The notes: generated by a model from the letters alone, not told the origin. A stretch of DNA of 22,325 nt from JBHHXR01 sp046757205 (GCA_046757205.1 JBHHXR010000025.1:1-22325), one strand, 5' to 3'. Counted from the first letter of the stretch, positions 6,213 to 12,855 are shown. Program-made: numbers and translations.

Positions 6213-6784
6213 TTTGCTTCCCTCTCCGCCCATTTGGTGACAACGAAGCGCCCGAACGGGCCTTTGCAGAACGGGCGGAAGTCCCCAAGCCCGACGCGCT
6301 TCCCGGCGGCGTCAACCAGGTTGCGAAGCAACTTTGGGGTGATCAGATCGGGGTCCAGGTCGATTCTGAACGCCAGCGACCAATCCTCGAACATCGGCCG
6401 ATGGCGAAGTATCCTCCCGCCCGTTGCCGGCATCCGAACGGGGCGGCTGTCAACCGCCCACGGATGTTTCGACTTGATCGGCAATACGATGGGATCGACG
6501 GCGACGCAGGCCGGGACAATGCTCGACCTCTGCGTCGTAATCTTGCTCCGCCCAACCTTGAAGTATGTCCCCGCGTCGATGATGGCACGGAGCAGATTCG
6601 CCGCCGGGATAACCGGGCGTCCGTTGTTGTCGAGATAGAGCAATGCTTCGGCTTGTTCCCTTGCGCTGCCCCGGTCGTTGTTGGTGCTCGGCCGCGTGCC
6701 CTCCGTCGCCTCCTGTTGTGCGGCATCCGTGAAATTGTGGCACAGAAGCGGCGTAACCCCGCTGATCGTTACATCAATATCCAT
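6209..6784 (-). CDS. Conserved phage protein of recombination modules, RAMP/Cas7-reminiscent
   Basis: A 191-residue protein preceded by a strong AGGAAAGGAC site. It opens with VTISGVTPLLCHN, continues with RPVIPAANLLRAIIDAG, has RPMFEDWSLAFRI in the middle, and ends with AAGKRVGLGDFRPFCKGPFG before FVVTKW. I recognise the layout from phage recombination modules, where the product is usually uncharacterised. The TPLL.H start, an IPA..L segment and the Gly-rich GLGD.R...FG loop are reminiscent of Cas7/RAMP-type RRM proteins, but this needs structural comparison. Its TGA overlaps the exonuclease ATG. Confidence 0.65.
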   Translation of the reverse strand: MDIDVTISGVTPLLCHNFTDAAQQEATEGTRPSTNNDRGSAREQAEALLYLDNNGRPVIPAANLLRAIIDAGTYFKVGRSKITTQRSSIVPACVAVDPIVLPIKSKHPWAVDSRPVRMPATGGRILRHRPMFEDWSLAFRIDLDPDLITPKLLRNLVDAAGKRVGLGDFRPFCKGPFGRFVVTKWAEREAK

Positions 6785-6805
6785 CGCTCTTGTCCTTTCC
6801 TAAAA

Positions 6806-7020
6806 CCATGCCATGCCACGGCCTGCCACGCCCTGTCCTGCCGAACCCAGCCCCGCCATGCCGTGCCCTGCCGCACCAAACCCCGCCATGCCCAGCCATG
6901 CCGTGCCTAGCCCTGCCGCGCCCGGCCATGCCTCGCCTAGCCACGCCGAGCCGCGCCTAGCCACGCCCTGCCAAGCCGTGCCCGGCCATGCACTGCCAAG
7001 CCATGCCTTGCCCAGCCGCG
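6806..7020 (-). repeat. Degenerate pentanucleotide tract, 43 units in perfect register
   Basis: 215 bases divide into 43 five-base units of the form CCNNG (plus strand), i.e. CNNGG or phased GGCNN on the transcribed minus strand, without one insertion or deletion. By my count 40 of 43 units begin CC and 40 of 43 end in G, while positions 3 and 4 vary freely. It lies in the only large gap of the recombination operon, between the ERF stop (7027) and the ribosome-binding site of the next gene. The frames through it (Pro/Ala/Met-rich or Trp/Gly/Ala-rich) are not believable proteins. Confidence 0.9.
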
Positions 7021-7026
7021 GTGATG

Positions 7027-7725
7027 TCATTTCGCCCGCTTCTGGTCCAGAAGTTTCATGGCCCGATCGAGATCCTTGGCCGGCAACCTGTCGAGACTTG
7101 GAATCTTGAAGTAGGCCAGGAACTTGCCGTGATCCGCCCCCGTCTCGCCCAACAGGGCCAACAACTCGTCGTGTTGATCCTGCGAGATGGACCCGCCCGC
7201 CGCGTTCCCGTCGTCGTCGCTGCGCACGATGTTGAAGGCCATTTCCAGGAGATACCGCCGTCCGTAAGTCATGGCGGATCCCGTGGCATGGGTCAGGGTC
7301 ATGTTGGCCTTGCCCTGCAACCCCGTCGTGGACACCGGAATGTCCGCCCGATAGGATTTCGTGTGGCCGGAGCGGTGCCCGATCAAACAAACGACCCCGA
7401 GATGCCCTTCCTTGGCTTCCGCCGTGTCGAAGCTGACCGAAAACCCGTGGTGCGCATAGATCGGCCGCAGAGCCGCATCCAGGGCCGCATAGGTGGCATA
7501 TTTGGATCGGGTCTGAGGGTTCGTCGCGTCCTTGACCACATGCTGCATTTCGGCCTGTACCTCGGCCATCGCGGCATTGTATTCCCGTTGTGCCCGTTGC
7601 CCTTCCAGCCGCTCGTACATTTCGGAGAGCTTCATCATCTTGTCAACGTCGATGGCGGGGTCGGCCGCCGCACGAGTGATTGCGGAAAGCAGCGACCCAT
7701 TATCAGCTGGGAGTTGTTCGCTCAT
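7027..7725 (-). CDS. erf: ERF-family single-strand annealing protein
   Basis: A 232-residue ERF recombinase, a ring-forming annealase that pairs complementary single strands after exonuclease resection. Typical features are EYNAAMAEVQAEM, SKYATYAALDAALRPIYAHHG, VCLIGHRSGHTKS, and the TGSAMTYGRRYLL stretch near residue 170. ATG 7725 is chosen over upstream in-frame codons because GAGAGGCGAT lies directly ahead. Together with the YqaJ exonuclease it forms a Red-like system; the pentamer tract lies between them. Confidence 0.9.
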   Translation of the reverse strand: MSEQLPADNGSLLSAITRAAADPAIDVDKMMKLSEMYERLEGQRAQREYNAAMAEVQAEMQHVVKDATNPQTRSKYATYAALDAALRPIYAHHGFSVSFDTAEAKEGHLGVVCLIGHRSGHTKSYRADIPVSTTGLQGKANMTLTHATGSAMTYGRRYLLEMAFNIVRSDDDGNAAGGSISQDQHDELLALLGETGADHGKFLAYFKIPSLDRLPAKDLDRAMKLLDQKRAK

Positions 7726-7733
7726 ATCGCCTC

Positions 7734-8081
7734 TCATGGTGTTGTCAGTGAAATGTTGACGAACGGCCGTTCCGCCTTGTCGGGCCACCGGCCGATCTGG
7801 GATTCGACCTCGCGGTTGATGTCGGTTTTCAGGTCTTCGATGTCATCGAGCGCCGTCGCGACTATCTCCACTAAGTCAACAACTTGAGCGGAGAGATTCT
7901 TGAGAGTCGCTTGGCTCGCATCGGGGAAAGACTTGCGGTCAATGTTGCGAATCGCATTGGCATGGCCCTTGATGATGGCCAGCCGGCCCCGCGCACGGCA
8001 TAACTCGGCCCATGCCGCGTCGTACCATTCGGCGTATGGTCGGCCATCCGGCAGGGTTGCCGGAGGTTGCGGTTCTTTCAT
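7734..8081 (-). CDS. Hypothetical protein, 115 residues
   Basis: ATG 8081 overlaps the TGA of the upstream Ala-rich gene. The product has PDGRPYAEWYDAAWAELCRA followed by helical segments (LKNLSAQVVDLVEIVATALDDIEDLKTDI) that suggest a coiled coil at about residues 60-92. No domain recognised. It lies 8 bases before the ERF start in the same operon. Confidence 0.6.
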   Translation of the reverse strand: MKEPQPPATLPDGRPYAEWYDAAWAELCRARGRLAIIKGHANAIRNIDRKSFPDASQATLKNLSAQVVDLVEIVATALDDIEDLKTDINREVESQIGRWPDKAERPFVNISLTTP

Positions 8082-8650
8082 TGCACTGCTTCCTTGGCGA
8101 TGGCGACGAGATCAATGGGAGTCTCTGTCGCCGCCATTTTTGCCGCCCGTGCCGCCGCTCCCTTCGCTGCCATTCCATTCGCCGCCATTGCATTCGCCGC
8201 CGATGCTGCTGCCGCCGCGACCCCCAAGCACCGCGTCGCCCGCACCGCCCGTGCCGACCTGTCCTTGCCGGACAGCCAATCTTCGGCCCAGCGGTTCCAC
8301 TTGGGTTCGTGATAGACTGCCTTCGCTGCAAGAATGCCGAACTTTGTAGCTTGTTCCCGCGTGACCTGGGGCGCCTCAATTTCGCGCAGAACCTTGATGC
8401 GGGTGCAGCCGAGTTTGGTGCCATCGTCCTGCTCCACGTTGGCCTCGCACTCGAACATTCGCGGCCATACGAAATTCGCATGAACGGGGTTCATCAGCAC
8501 CGCCAAGATCGGGTCGGCATAGGCGTGGAGATAGGCGTCGCTGCACATCTTGCCGCCCCCCGGCGCGGTGAACTCGGCCCTGGCTTCCCACCGGCCGAAG
8601 CCGCCGTGAGTTCGCTTGTAGGTATCGGTGAGTTTGTAGACGACCGTCAT
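8078..8650 (-). CDS. Conserved phage protein with Ala-rich C-terminal tract
   Basis: A 190-residue first gene of the operon, with a near-perfect AAGGAGGAATTCG before ATG 8650. The N-terminal 120 residues resemble a phage family I recognise: YLHAYADPILAVLMNPVHAN, GTKLGCTRIKVLREI, then FGILAAKAVYHEPKWNRWAE and WLSGKDRSARAV. Members typically end in an Ala-rich repeat, and this one does (residues about 143-180, alternating AA with M, N, K or R). Function is unknown. The Ala tract is encoded mainly by GCN codons, and the antisense frames through it are shadows. Confidence 0.7.
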   Translation of the reverse strand: MTVVYKLTDTYKRTHGGFGRWEARAEFTAPGGGKMCSDAYLHAYADPILAVLMNPVHANFVWPRMFECEANVEQDDGTKLGCTRIKVLREIEAPQVTREQATKFGILAAKAVYHEPKWNRWAEDWLSGKDRSARAVRATRCLGVAAAAASAANAMAANGMAAKGAAARAAKMAATETPIDLVAIAKEAVQ

Positions 8651-8661
8651 CGAATTCCTCC

Positions 8662-8690
8662 TTGCCAACGGACCATATGCTATCCATAAT
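8662..8690 (+). promoter_or_regulatory. Sigma70-type promoter for the dnaB replication operon
   Basis: TTGCCA (8662-8667) and CATAAT (8685-8690) are 17 bases apart, about 39 bases ahead of the helicase start. The -10 of the opposing promoter falls inside this spacer, so two polymerases could not bind at once. Confidence 0.5.
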
Positions 8691-8700
8691 CGTGGTTCAA
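8672..8700 (-). promoter_or_regulatory. Sigma70-type promoter for the minus-strand recombination operon
   Basis: On the minus strand, TTGAAC (8695-8700) and TATGGT (8672-8677) are separated by 17 bases, about 22 bases before the start codon of the Ala-rich gene. It overlaps a plus-strand promoter candidate base for base. Confidence 0.5.
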
Positions 8701-8728
8701 GGAAAATCGTCACCCCGGAGTGATTTTT

Positions 8729-10063
8729 TTGCCCCTCCCCCACAACACCGATGCCGAGGTCGCAATGCTCGGGGCGATCCTGGTCAACAATGACGCCTAC
8801 CACCAGGTTTCGGGGTTCCTGCGGGCAGATCACTTCCACGAGCCGGTTCACGGCCGCATTTACGAGGCGTCCTCTCGCCTGATCGAGGCAGGGAAGCGGG
8901 CCGACCCCGTAACCCTGGCCCCCCGTTTCGCGCATGACGAGGCGCTGACCGAGGCCGGCGGGGCCGGGTTTATCGGCCGTCTCGCGGCCAGTGCGGTGAC
9001 GTTCGTCCACGCCGAGGACTACGGCCGGATCATCCACGACATGGCCCTGCGCCGGCGGTTGATATCGACCGCGGAAGCGATCACGGCTGCGGCCCACGAC
9101 GAACAGCTGACCACCGACGCCCTGCTGGCGGAAGCGGAACGAAAATTCATCGAGGCCACCGAAACCAGTAGCGGTGGGTATCAGCAATTTGCTGATTTTC
9201 TTGATGAATCGGTCCAGCACACCGAAAAGGTGCGAGCCGGTGAAATTTCACCGGGCCTCATGACCGGCCTTCCCGATCTCGACCGGTATCTGGGCGGGTT
9301 CGGGTCGGGGGACTTCGTGATCGTCGCCGGCCGGCCGTCAATCGGGAAGTCCCTCTTTGGCCAGACCATCGCGGTCAATGTCGCACGAGAAGGCCTCCCG
9401 GTGGGGCTGATCAGCCTTGAGATGCAGGGGCGGTCATTGGCCCACCGAGCACTAGGTGCCGCCTCAGGGGTCTCCTACGCCGCTCTCAGGCGTGGTCAGG
9501 TCGAGGATGGTGAAATGCGGCGGGTTGCGGAGTGCCTGCCGGACCTGAAACAATTGCCGATCTGGGTCGATGCCGAGCGGGGCCAGACTATGGCGGCGAT
9601 CCGGGCGAGGGCCAGAAAACTCAAGCGCCGGAAGAAAATCAAGCTGTTGATCGTTGACTATCTGCAACTGGTCGCCCCGCAGGATCGGTACAAGGGCAAC
9701 ATGGTAGCGGAAACGACCGAAATATCAAACGGCATCAAGACGTTAGCCGGAGAACTTGACATTCCGATTATCGCCTTGTCGCAGCTGAGCCGGGCCGTCG
9801 AGGTGCGGACGGACAAGCACCCGATGTTGGCCGATCTCCGGGCCAGCGGCGCTCTCGAACAGGACGCCGACGTTGTCTTGGGGCTTTACCGCGAGCACGC
9901 ATATCAAAAGGAGCCGCCGGAGCGGGCCGACAAGCGGGCGGATTGGGAGGAGAAAACGAATATCCTGGAGGTCGGCATCCTGAAGCAGCGCAACGGGCCG
10001 CTCAAATGGGTTGACTTGTACGTCAACCTTGAGACCGGGCTGGTCGCCGGGCTGGAACGATGA
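8729..10063 (+). CDS. dnaB: Replicative DNA helicase, DnaB family
   Basis: A 444-residue hexameric 5'-3' helicase that unwinds the replication fork. The N-terminal domain begins PHNTDAEVAMLGAILVNN. The RecA-like ATPase carries Walker A GRPSIGKS (about residues 202-209), LISLEMQGR, Walker B-like LLIVDYLQL, and an ALEQDADVV segment near the end. TTG 8729 is preferred because GGAG lies 8 bases upstream; the GTG at 8720 would overlap that site. The C-terminal side of DnaB is where a primase would dock, relevant to the DnaG fragment at the window's left edge. Its TGA overlaps a possible 14-codon micro-ORF (10060-10104) of unknown significance. Confidence 0.93.
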   Translation: MPLPHNTDAEVAMLGAILVNNDAYHQVSGFLRADHFHEPVHGRIYEASSRLIEAGKRADPVTLAPRFAHDEALTEAGGAGFIGRLAASAVTFVHAEDYGRIIHDMALRRRLISTAEAITAAAHDEQLTTDALLAEAERKFIEATETSSGGYQQFADFLDESVQHTEKVRAGEISPGLMTGLPDLDRYLGGFGSGDFVIVAGRPSIGKSLFGQTIAVNVAREGLPVGLISLEMQGRSLAHRALGAASGVSYAALRRGQVEDGEMRRVAECLPDLKQLPIWVDAERGQTMAAIRARARKLKRRKKIKLLIVDYLQLVAPQDRYKGNMVAETTEISNGIKTLAGELDIPIIALSQLSRAVEVRTDKHPMLADLRASGALEQDADVVLGLYREHAYQKEPPERADKRADWEEKTNILEVGILKQRNGPLKWVDLYVNLETGLVAGLER

Positions 10064-10096
10064 ACCAATGTATCATGCAACCCAAACGGAGAAGAA

Positions 10097-10393
10097 ATGA
10101 CTGAAACCAAGACCAGGCCATTGATGAAATGCGGGTGTGTCGCCCAAGGAGTTCGGCGGGCACCCGGGGAGACTGCCGAATTCCCTTGTTGTGTGATTCA
10201 TGATTGCACAGACGTTGCGGATGAAAGACCAGCACTCGATGGCCGGAAGGCGCGGTGCTATTGTGGGAAAACCGTGCCATCCGGGTATGATTTGGCCTTC
10301 TTTGAGTATCGCGGGTCTGGCAGTTCGGAATTCGAGGCGCGTGGCCCGCAAAAATTCGATATGTATTATTGTGGGCACGCAGGGTGGGATTAA
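10097..10393 (+). CDS. Small Cys-rich, probably zinc-binding phage protein
   Basis: A 98-residue protein with MKCGC near the start, FPCCVIHDC, ARCYCGKTVPSG, LAFFEYR, and YYCGHAGWD at the C-terminus. Cys/His pairs spaced this way suggest two zinc sites. Similar short proteins are frequent in phages of Proteobacteria and have no assigned role. The start is supported by GGAGAAGAA before ATG 10097; it follows dnaB by 33 bases. Confidence 0.7.
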   Translation: MTETKTRPLMKCGCVAQGVRRAPGETAEFPCCVIHDCTDVADERPALDGRKARCYCGKTVPSGYDLAFFEYRGSGSSEFEARGPQKFDMYYCGHAGWD

Positions 10394-10433
10394 CTGCCTG
10401 CCCGCACCGAAGCCGGGCGACCTGTTCGAGTAG

Positions 10434-10462
10434 TTGCGAACGGGGCCGGGCAGGACTACAAT
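10434..10462 (+). promoter_or_regulatory. Sigma70-type promoter ahead of the structured leader
   Basis: TTGCGA (10434-10439) and TACAAT (10457-10462) have a 17-base spacer. Transcription would begin near 10468-10470, exactly where the three-way-junction fold starts. Confidence 0.5.
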
Positions 10463-10467
10463 ATGGA

Positions 10468-10517
10468 AGCCGGGGTTGGGGTCGCTCCCCTGTCTCGCCA
10501 TCTCGGGACTCCCGGCT
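10468..10517 (+). promoter_or_regulatory. Compact three-way-junction leader RNA candidate
   Basis: Three stems close without leftovers. P1 is AGCCGGG (10468-10474) with CCCGGCT (10511-10517). P2 is GGGG (10478-10481) with CCCC (10487-10490). P3 is GTCTCG (10492-10497) with CGGGAC (10504-10509), including one G-U pair. Junction strands are 3, 1 and 1 bases. Just after P1, CTCC (10518-10521) could pair with GGAG (10533-10536), the ribosome-binding site of the next gene. This would be a plausible translational switch, but ligand and function are unknown. Confidence 0.45.
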
Positions 10518-10542
10518 CTCCTTTGCCTAGATGGAGGCTGCC

Positions 10543-10800
10543 ATGCCCAAACAAGCCGAAAAGCTACAGCGCAACCTTCGCATCCGGCCGGAAGATGCGG
10601 AGCGGCTACAGGCCATCGTCATCAAGGTGGTTGACACATCGGCAACACCCGACGGCCTCTTGGACGGGCTGCTCTCGGGAGGGGTTCATTCTCGGCGACA
10701 TGCAGCCTATGCGCGCGGCCTTTTCGATGTGTGCGTGGCAGTCAAACAGTGGTTCGAATCGGAGGGCACGCGGCGCGGAACCCCGGAGGCGGCGTCATGA
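10543..10800 (+). CDS. Hypothetical protein, 85 residues, upstream of initiator-like gene
   Basis: ATG 10543 is preferred over the ATG at 10531 because GGAGGCTGCC precedes it directly. The N-terminal half (LQRNLRIRPEDAERLQAIVI) resembles the opening of small ribbon-helix-helix or plasmid-maintenance proteins. The rest includes HAAYARGLFDVCVAVKQWF. No firm family. Its TGA overlaps the start of the replication-protein gene. Confidence 0.6.
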   Translation: MPKQAEKLQRNLRIRPEDAERLQAIVIKVVDTSATPDGLLDGLLSGGVHSRRHAAYARGLFDVCVAVKQWFESEGTRRGTPEAAS

Positions 10801-11612
10801 GCTCACCCCGCCCCGGCGGCTGGTTCCGAATGTACGATTCGGTCCTCGACGACCCGAAACTACAGAAACTGTTACCTGAAACGTTTCGTGGTTGGGTGAA
10901 CCTTCTTTGCCTGGCAAAACGCTACGACGGCGATCTCCCTGGAATCGATGACATCGCCTTTGCCCTTCGCCTGGAAATCGACGACGCACAAAATCTGATC
11001 GACACCCTGATCGAAGCCGGGCTTCTGGAAATGGCGGGAAACAGCCATTTACGACCCCATAATTGGAGTAGCCGACAGTACAAGTCGGATACATCTACAG
11101 AGAGAGTGAAACGTTACAGGGAACGGAAACGAAACGTTACGAAACGGTTGCATGAAACGGCCCCAGAGTCAGAGTCAGAGTCAGAGTCAGAGTCCCCCCC
11201 TATAATCCCCCCCAAGGGGAAAACGAAAAAGGGTACTCGTTTCCAAGGGCCTGTACCGACACCTTGGAGGCAATGGACCATAGAGAAATTCGGAGAGGGG
11301 TTCCCGACCGAGAGAGAGGCGGAAAAATTCACGGACTACTGGCTGGCGCGAGCAGGGGCAGGCGGCGTCAAGCTGAATTGGGAGGCGACGTGGCGAAATT
11401 GGTGCCGGACGGCGGCGGAGAGATTGGGGATGAACGGCAAGCCCGTGACCGACTACACCGACCCTGAGGAGCGGCGGAAATGCATCCGGTACTACGTCGA
11501 GCACCCGGACTCGAAATATCGGTGGGACGACCGCTGGGGGCCGAAGCCGACGGCGGCGGAAATCAGGGCTTGCCAAGAGGACAAACCGAGCTTATATTTG
11601 ATTAGCGATTAG
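10797..11612 (+). CDS. Phage replication initiator-like protein (lambda O / DnaD-like N-terminus)
   Basis: A 271-residue protein starting at ATG 10797 (ATGA overlap). Residues 1-90 look like the winged-helix N-terminus of phage replication proteins: GWFRMYDSVLDDPKLQKL, FRGWVNLLCLAKRYDGDLP, LIDTLIEAGLLE. A basic stretch ERVKRYRERKRNVTKRL and an (ES)n acidic linker (about residues 123-133) follow. The C-terminal part WRQWTIEKFGEGFPTEREAE, with KLNWEATWRNWCR, resembles the helicase-loader or DnaT-like end of such proteins. It probably recruits the DnaB helicase encoded upstream. Internal repeats may mark an origin. Confidence 0.72.
   Translation: MSSPRPGGWFRMYDSVLDDPKLQKLLPETFRGWVNLLCLAKRYDGDLPGIDDIAFALRLEIDDAQNLIDTLIEAGLLEMAGNSHLRPHNWSSRQYKSDTSTERVKRYRERKRNVTKRLHETAPESESESESESPPIIPPKGKTKKGTRFQGPVPTPWRQWTIEKFGEGFPTEREAEKFTDYWLARAGAGGVKLNWEATWRNWCRTAAERLGMNGKPVTDYTDPEERRKCIRYYVEHPDSKYRWDDRWGPKPTAAEIRACQEDKPSLYLISD
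11108..11194 (+). repeat. Iteron-like GAAACG cluster and AGAGTC hexamer tract inside the initiator gene
   Basis: GAAACG occurs at 11108, 11126, 11131, 11141 and 11154, with GAAACGTTAC complete twice (11108-11117, 11131-11140). A related palindrome GAAACGTTTC lies at 10879-10888. Five perfect AGAGTC units follow at 11165-11194 and encode the Glu/Ser linker. An origin inside the initiator gene would parallel lambda O, but coding constraint could explain the repeats. Confidence 0.5.
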
Positions 11613-11626
11613 TACAGGATATCGAA

Positions 11627-11830
11627 ATGAAATCGAGGAAGCCCCCCGGCCCGCCGAAACGGTTCAGTGCCCGCATCTGCGTGATGTTGACCGCGGATCT
11701 CCGTGAGAGGCTGGACGAGAAGGCCGAACGGCTTGGTCTCAGCCGGGGCGCGGCCGTTCGGGATGCGGTCGCGGATTATGTCAATGATGGGGCGGCCCTG
11801 ATCTCCAGACAGGTGGCGCGCGGGCCTTAG
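11627..11830 (+). CDS. Ribbon-helix-helix (CopG-like) regulator
   Basis: A 67-residue basic protein with FSARICVMLTADLRERLDEK, then AERLGLSRGAAVRDAVADYV: a beta strand followed by two helices with the LSRGAAVRDA turn, as in CopG/Arc-type DNA-binding dimers. ATG 11627 follows AGGATATCGAA. As last gene of the replication operon it may autoregulate or act on a nearby promoter. No toxin partner is adjacent. Confidence 0.75.
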   Translation: MKSRKPPGPPKRFSARICVMLTADLRERLDEKAERLGLSRGAAVRDAVADYVNDGAALISRQVARGP

Positions 11831-11851
11831 GCTCGGGTGAATGCCCTCGAT

Positions 11852-11924
11852 CCCCGCCCCGCCGTGCCCCAGGATACTTCACGCGGTGCCGGCAACCCGT
11901 TGGGCCGGTCAACGAGAGGCGGGG
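11852..11924 (+). terminator. Multi-stem structure downstream of the replication operon
   Basis: CCCCGCC (11852-11858) pairs with GGCGGGG (11918-11924). They enclose CGTG/CACG (11863-11866 with 11880-11883) and CCGG..CCC/GGG..CCGG (11889-11908). There is no T-run, so a Rho-independent terminator is uncertain; it could be a processing or boundary structure between operons. Confidence 0.35.
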
Positions 11925-11934
11925 GAAGCCACCA

Positions 11935-11963
11935 TTTCCATCCATGCTTTGGCGTGGTATAGT
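11935..11963 (+). promoter_or_regulatory. Promoter candidate for the tail gene operon
   Basis: TTTCCA (11935-11940) and TATAGT (11958-11963) with a 17-base spacer, 23 bases before ATG 11987, whose ribosome-binding site is AAGGAGGTGAC. The -35 is weak (4 of 6 matches). Confidence 0.4.
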
Positions 11964-11986
11964 CCCGGGGCCAAGGAGGTGACGGA

Positions 11987-12385
11987 ATGAACTACGCCAA
12001 GCTGAAAGCCGAGGTCACGACCGATCCCCTTGGTCGCGGGTATTCGGCTATGACCGATGCGGAGGTCGCCACGAGCCTGAACGTGGCTGATCGACAACGA
12101 GCACGCGAGCAAATGTCGGGGGACGAGGTTTTCCAACAGACGGACGGGACCGAGTTTGCGGGGCTGACCGATACGAAACGACAGCTTTGGGTGGCATTTT
12201 GCGCCCGCGATGGTATCGACCCCCGGGCTCCGGCGAACAGGAATTTCGTGAAATTCATCTTCGGGGCCGGGGCGAAAACCGTTTCTACTCTTGAAGCGGC
12301 GCGTATGGAGACGGTCAGCCGAGCGAATGAACTAGGGGCAGGGGTCATAAAGCCTGGCGATATCAACCATGCGAGGTCGTTATAA
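11987..12385 (+). CDS. Conserved phage tail-region protein
   Basis: A 132-residue protein opening MNYAKLKAEVTTDPLGRGY, then MTDAEVATSLNVADR, and ending TVSRANELGAGVIKPGDINHAR. I recognise this layout from phage genes placed just ahead of tail-fibre genes in many proteobacterial phages; the role is unknown, perhaps tail assembly. Strong SD. Its TAA overlaps the next ATG (TAATG). Confidence 0.65.
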   Translation: MNYAKLKAEVTTDPLGRGYSAMTDAEVATSLNVADRQRAREQMSGDEVFQQTDGTEFAGLTDTKRQLWVAFCARDGIDPRAPANRNFVKFIFGAGAKTVSTLEAARMETVSRANELGAGVIKPGDINHARSL

Positions 12386-12855
12386 TGGCTATAGCAGCAG
12401 ACGCGCTTATTGATTTCTTTGGAACGGCTGATGCGCTCGGGACAACGACTTCGGCGGTGACGGACGGCTCTTTTTCTGACGGCACAAACGACCTGACGGC
12501 ATGGACGAATGACGACGATGCTCCAGAGGCGGCGGCCATTCTTACGATGCAGTATGCCTCTGGAACCCTTGACGCCAACCCCTATGTGAATCTTTATGCC
12601 CGGCTCATTGACATTGATGGCACCACCGATGCACCAGTGCCGGATGCGAGCTACAAAGAAAAATATCTTGGTCGGTTCAAGATTGATACGAACTTAGCGG
12701 CCACAACGGACAATGCTCATGCGGAAGACATTGACCTGCCGAACACCGAAACTTCTCAAGTATACCATTTCTATATCGAAAACCAGACAGGGGTAACAAT
12801 ATCAGCCGGGTGGGAGTTGACGATTGTCCCGAAAACGGTTGGGCCGCACGCATGA
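12385..12855 (+). CDS. Predicted virion/tail protein, 156 residues
   Basis: Starts at ATG 12385 (TAATG overlap). Thr/Asp/Ala-rich, mostly beta-type sequence with no Cys or hydrophobic anchor: TTTSAVTDGSFSDGTNDLTA near the start, LYARLIDIDGTTDAPVPDAS in the middle, and VYHFYIENQTGVTISAGWEL at the end, a beta-sandwich style ending. Probably a tail accessory or receptor-contacting component. No catalytic motif. Its TGA overlaps the next ATG. Confidence 0.6.
   Translation: MAIAADALIDFFGTADALGTTTSAVTDGSFSDGTNDLTAWTNDDDAPEAAAILTMQYASGTLDANPYVNLYARLIDIDGTTDAPVPDASYKEKYLGRFKIDTNLAATTDNAHAEDIDLPNTETSQVYHFYIENQTGVTISAGWELTIVPKTVGPHA

Noticed and set aside
5610..6638. Plus-strand 342-codon frame
   Set aside because: Lies antisense to the YqaJ gene and its neighbour, both of which carry clear family motifs; Arg/Pro-rich shadow composition.
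6401..7109. Plus-strand frames through the pentamer tract (Met/Pro/Cys/Ala-rich)
   Set aside because: Antisense to well-supported genes at both ends and made of repeat translation; no ribosome-binding site or family match.
6800..7390. Minus-strand 196-codon frame running through the pentamer tract
   Set aside because: Its upper half is the shadow of the ERF gene and its lower half is the pentamer repeat read as Trp/Gly/Ala; a 5-base period without stops easily yields such a frame.
10060..10104. 14-codon micro-ORF overlapping the dnaB stop
   Set aside because: Its start overlaps the stop by ATGA but it has no sequence character and the next gene has its own SD; kept only as a note.
10468..10517. 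tRNA gene
   Set aside because: The fold has a 7-bp closing stem and D-arm-like hairpin but no T-arm, no 7-base anticodon loop and no GTTCGAA-type sequence; 50 bases is too short.
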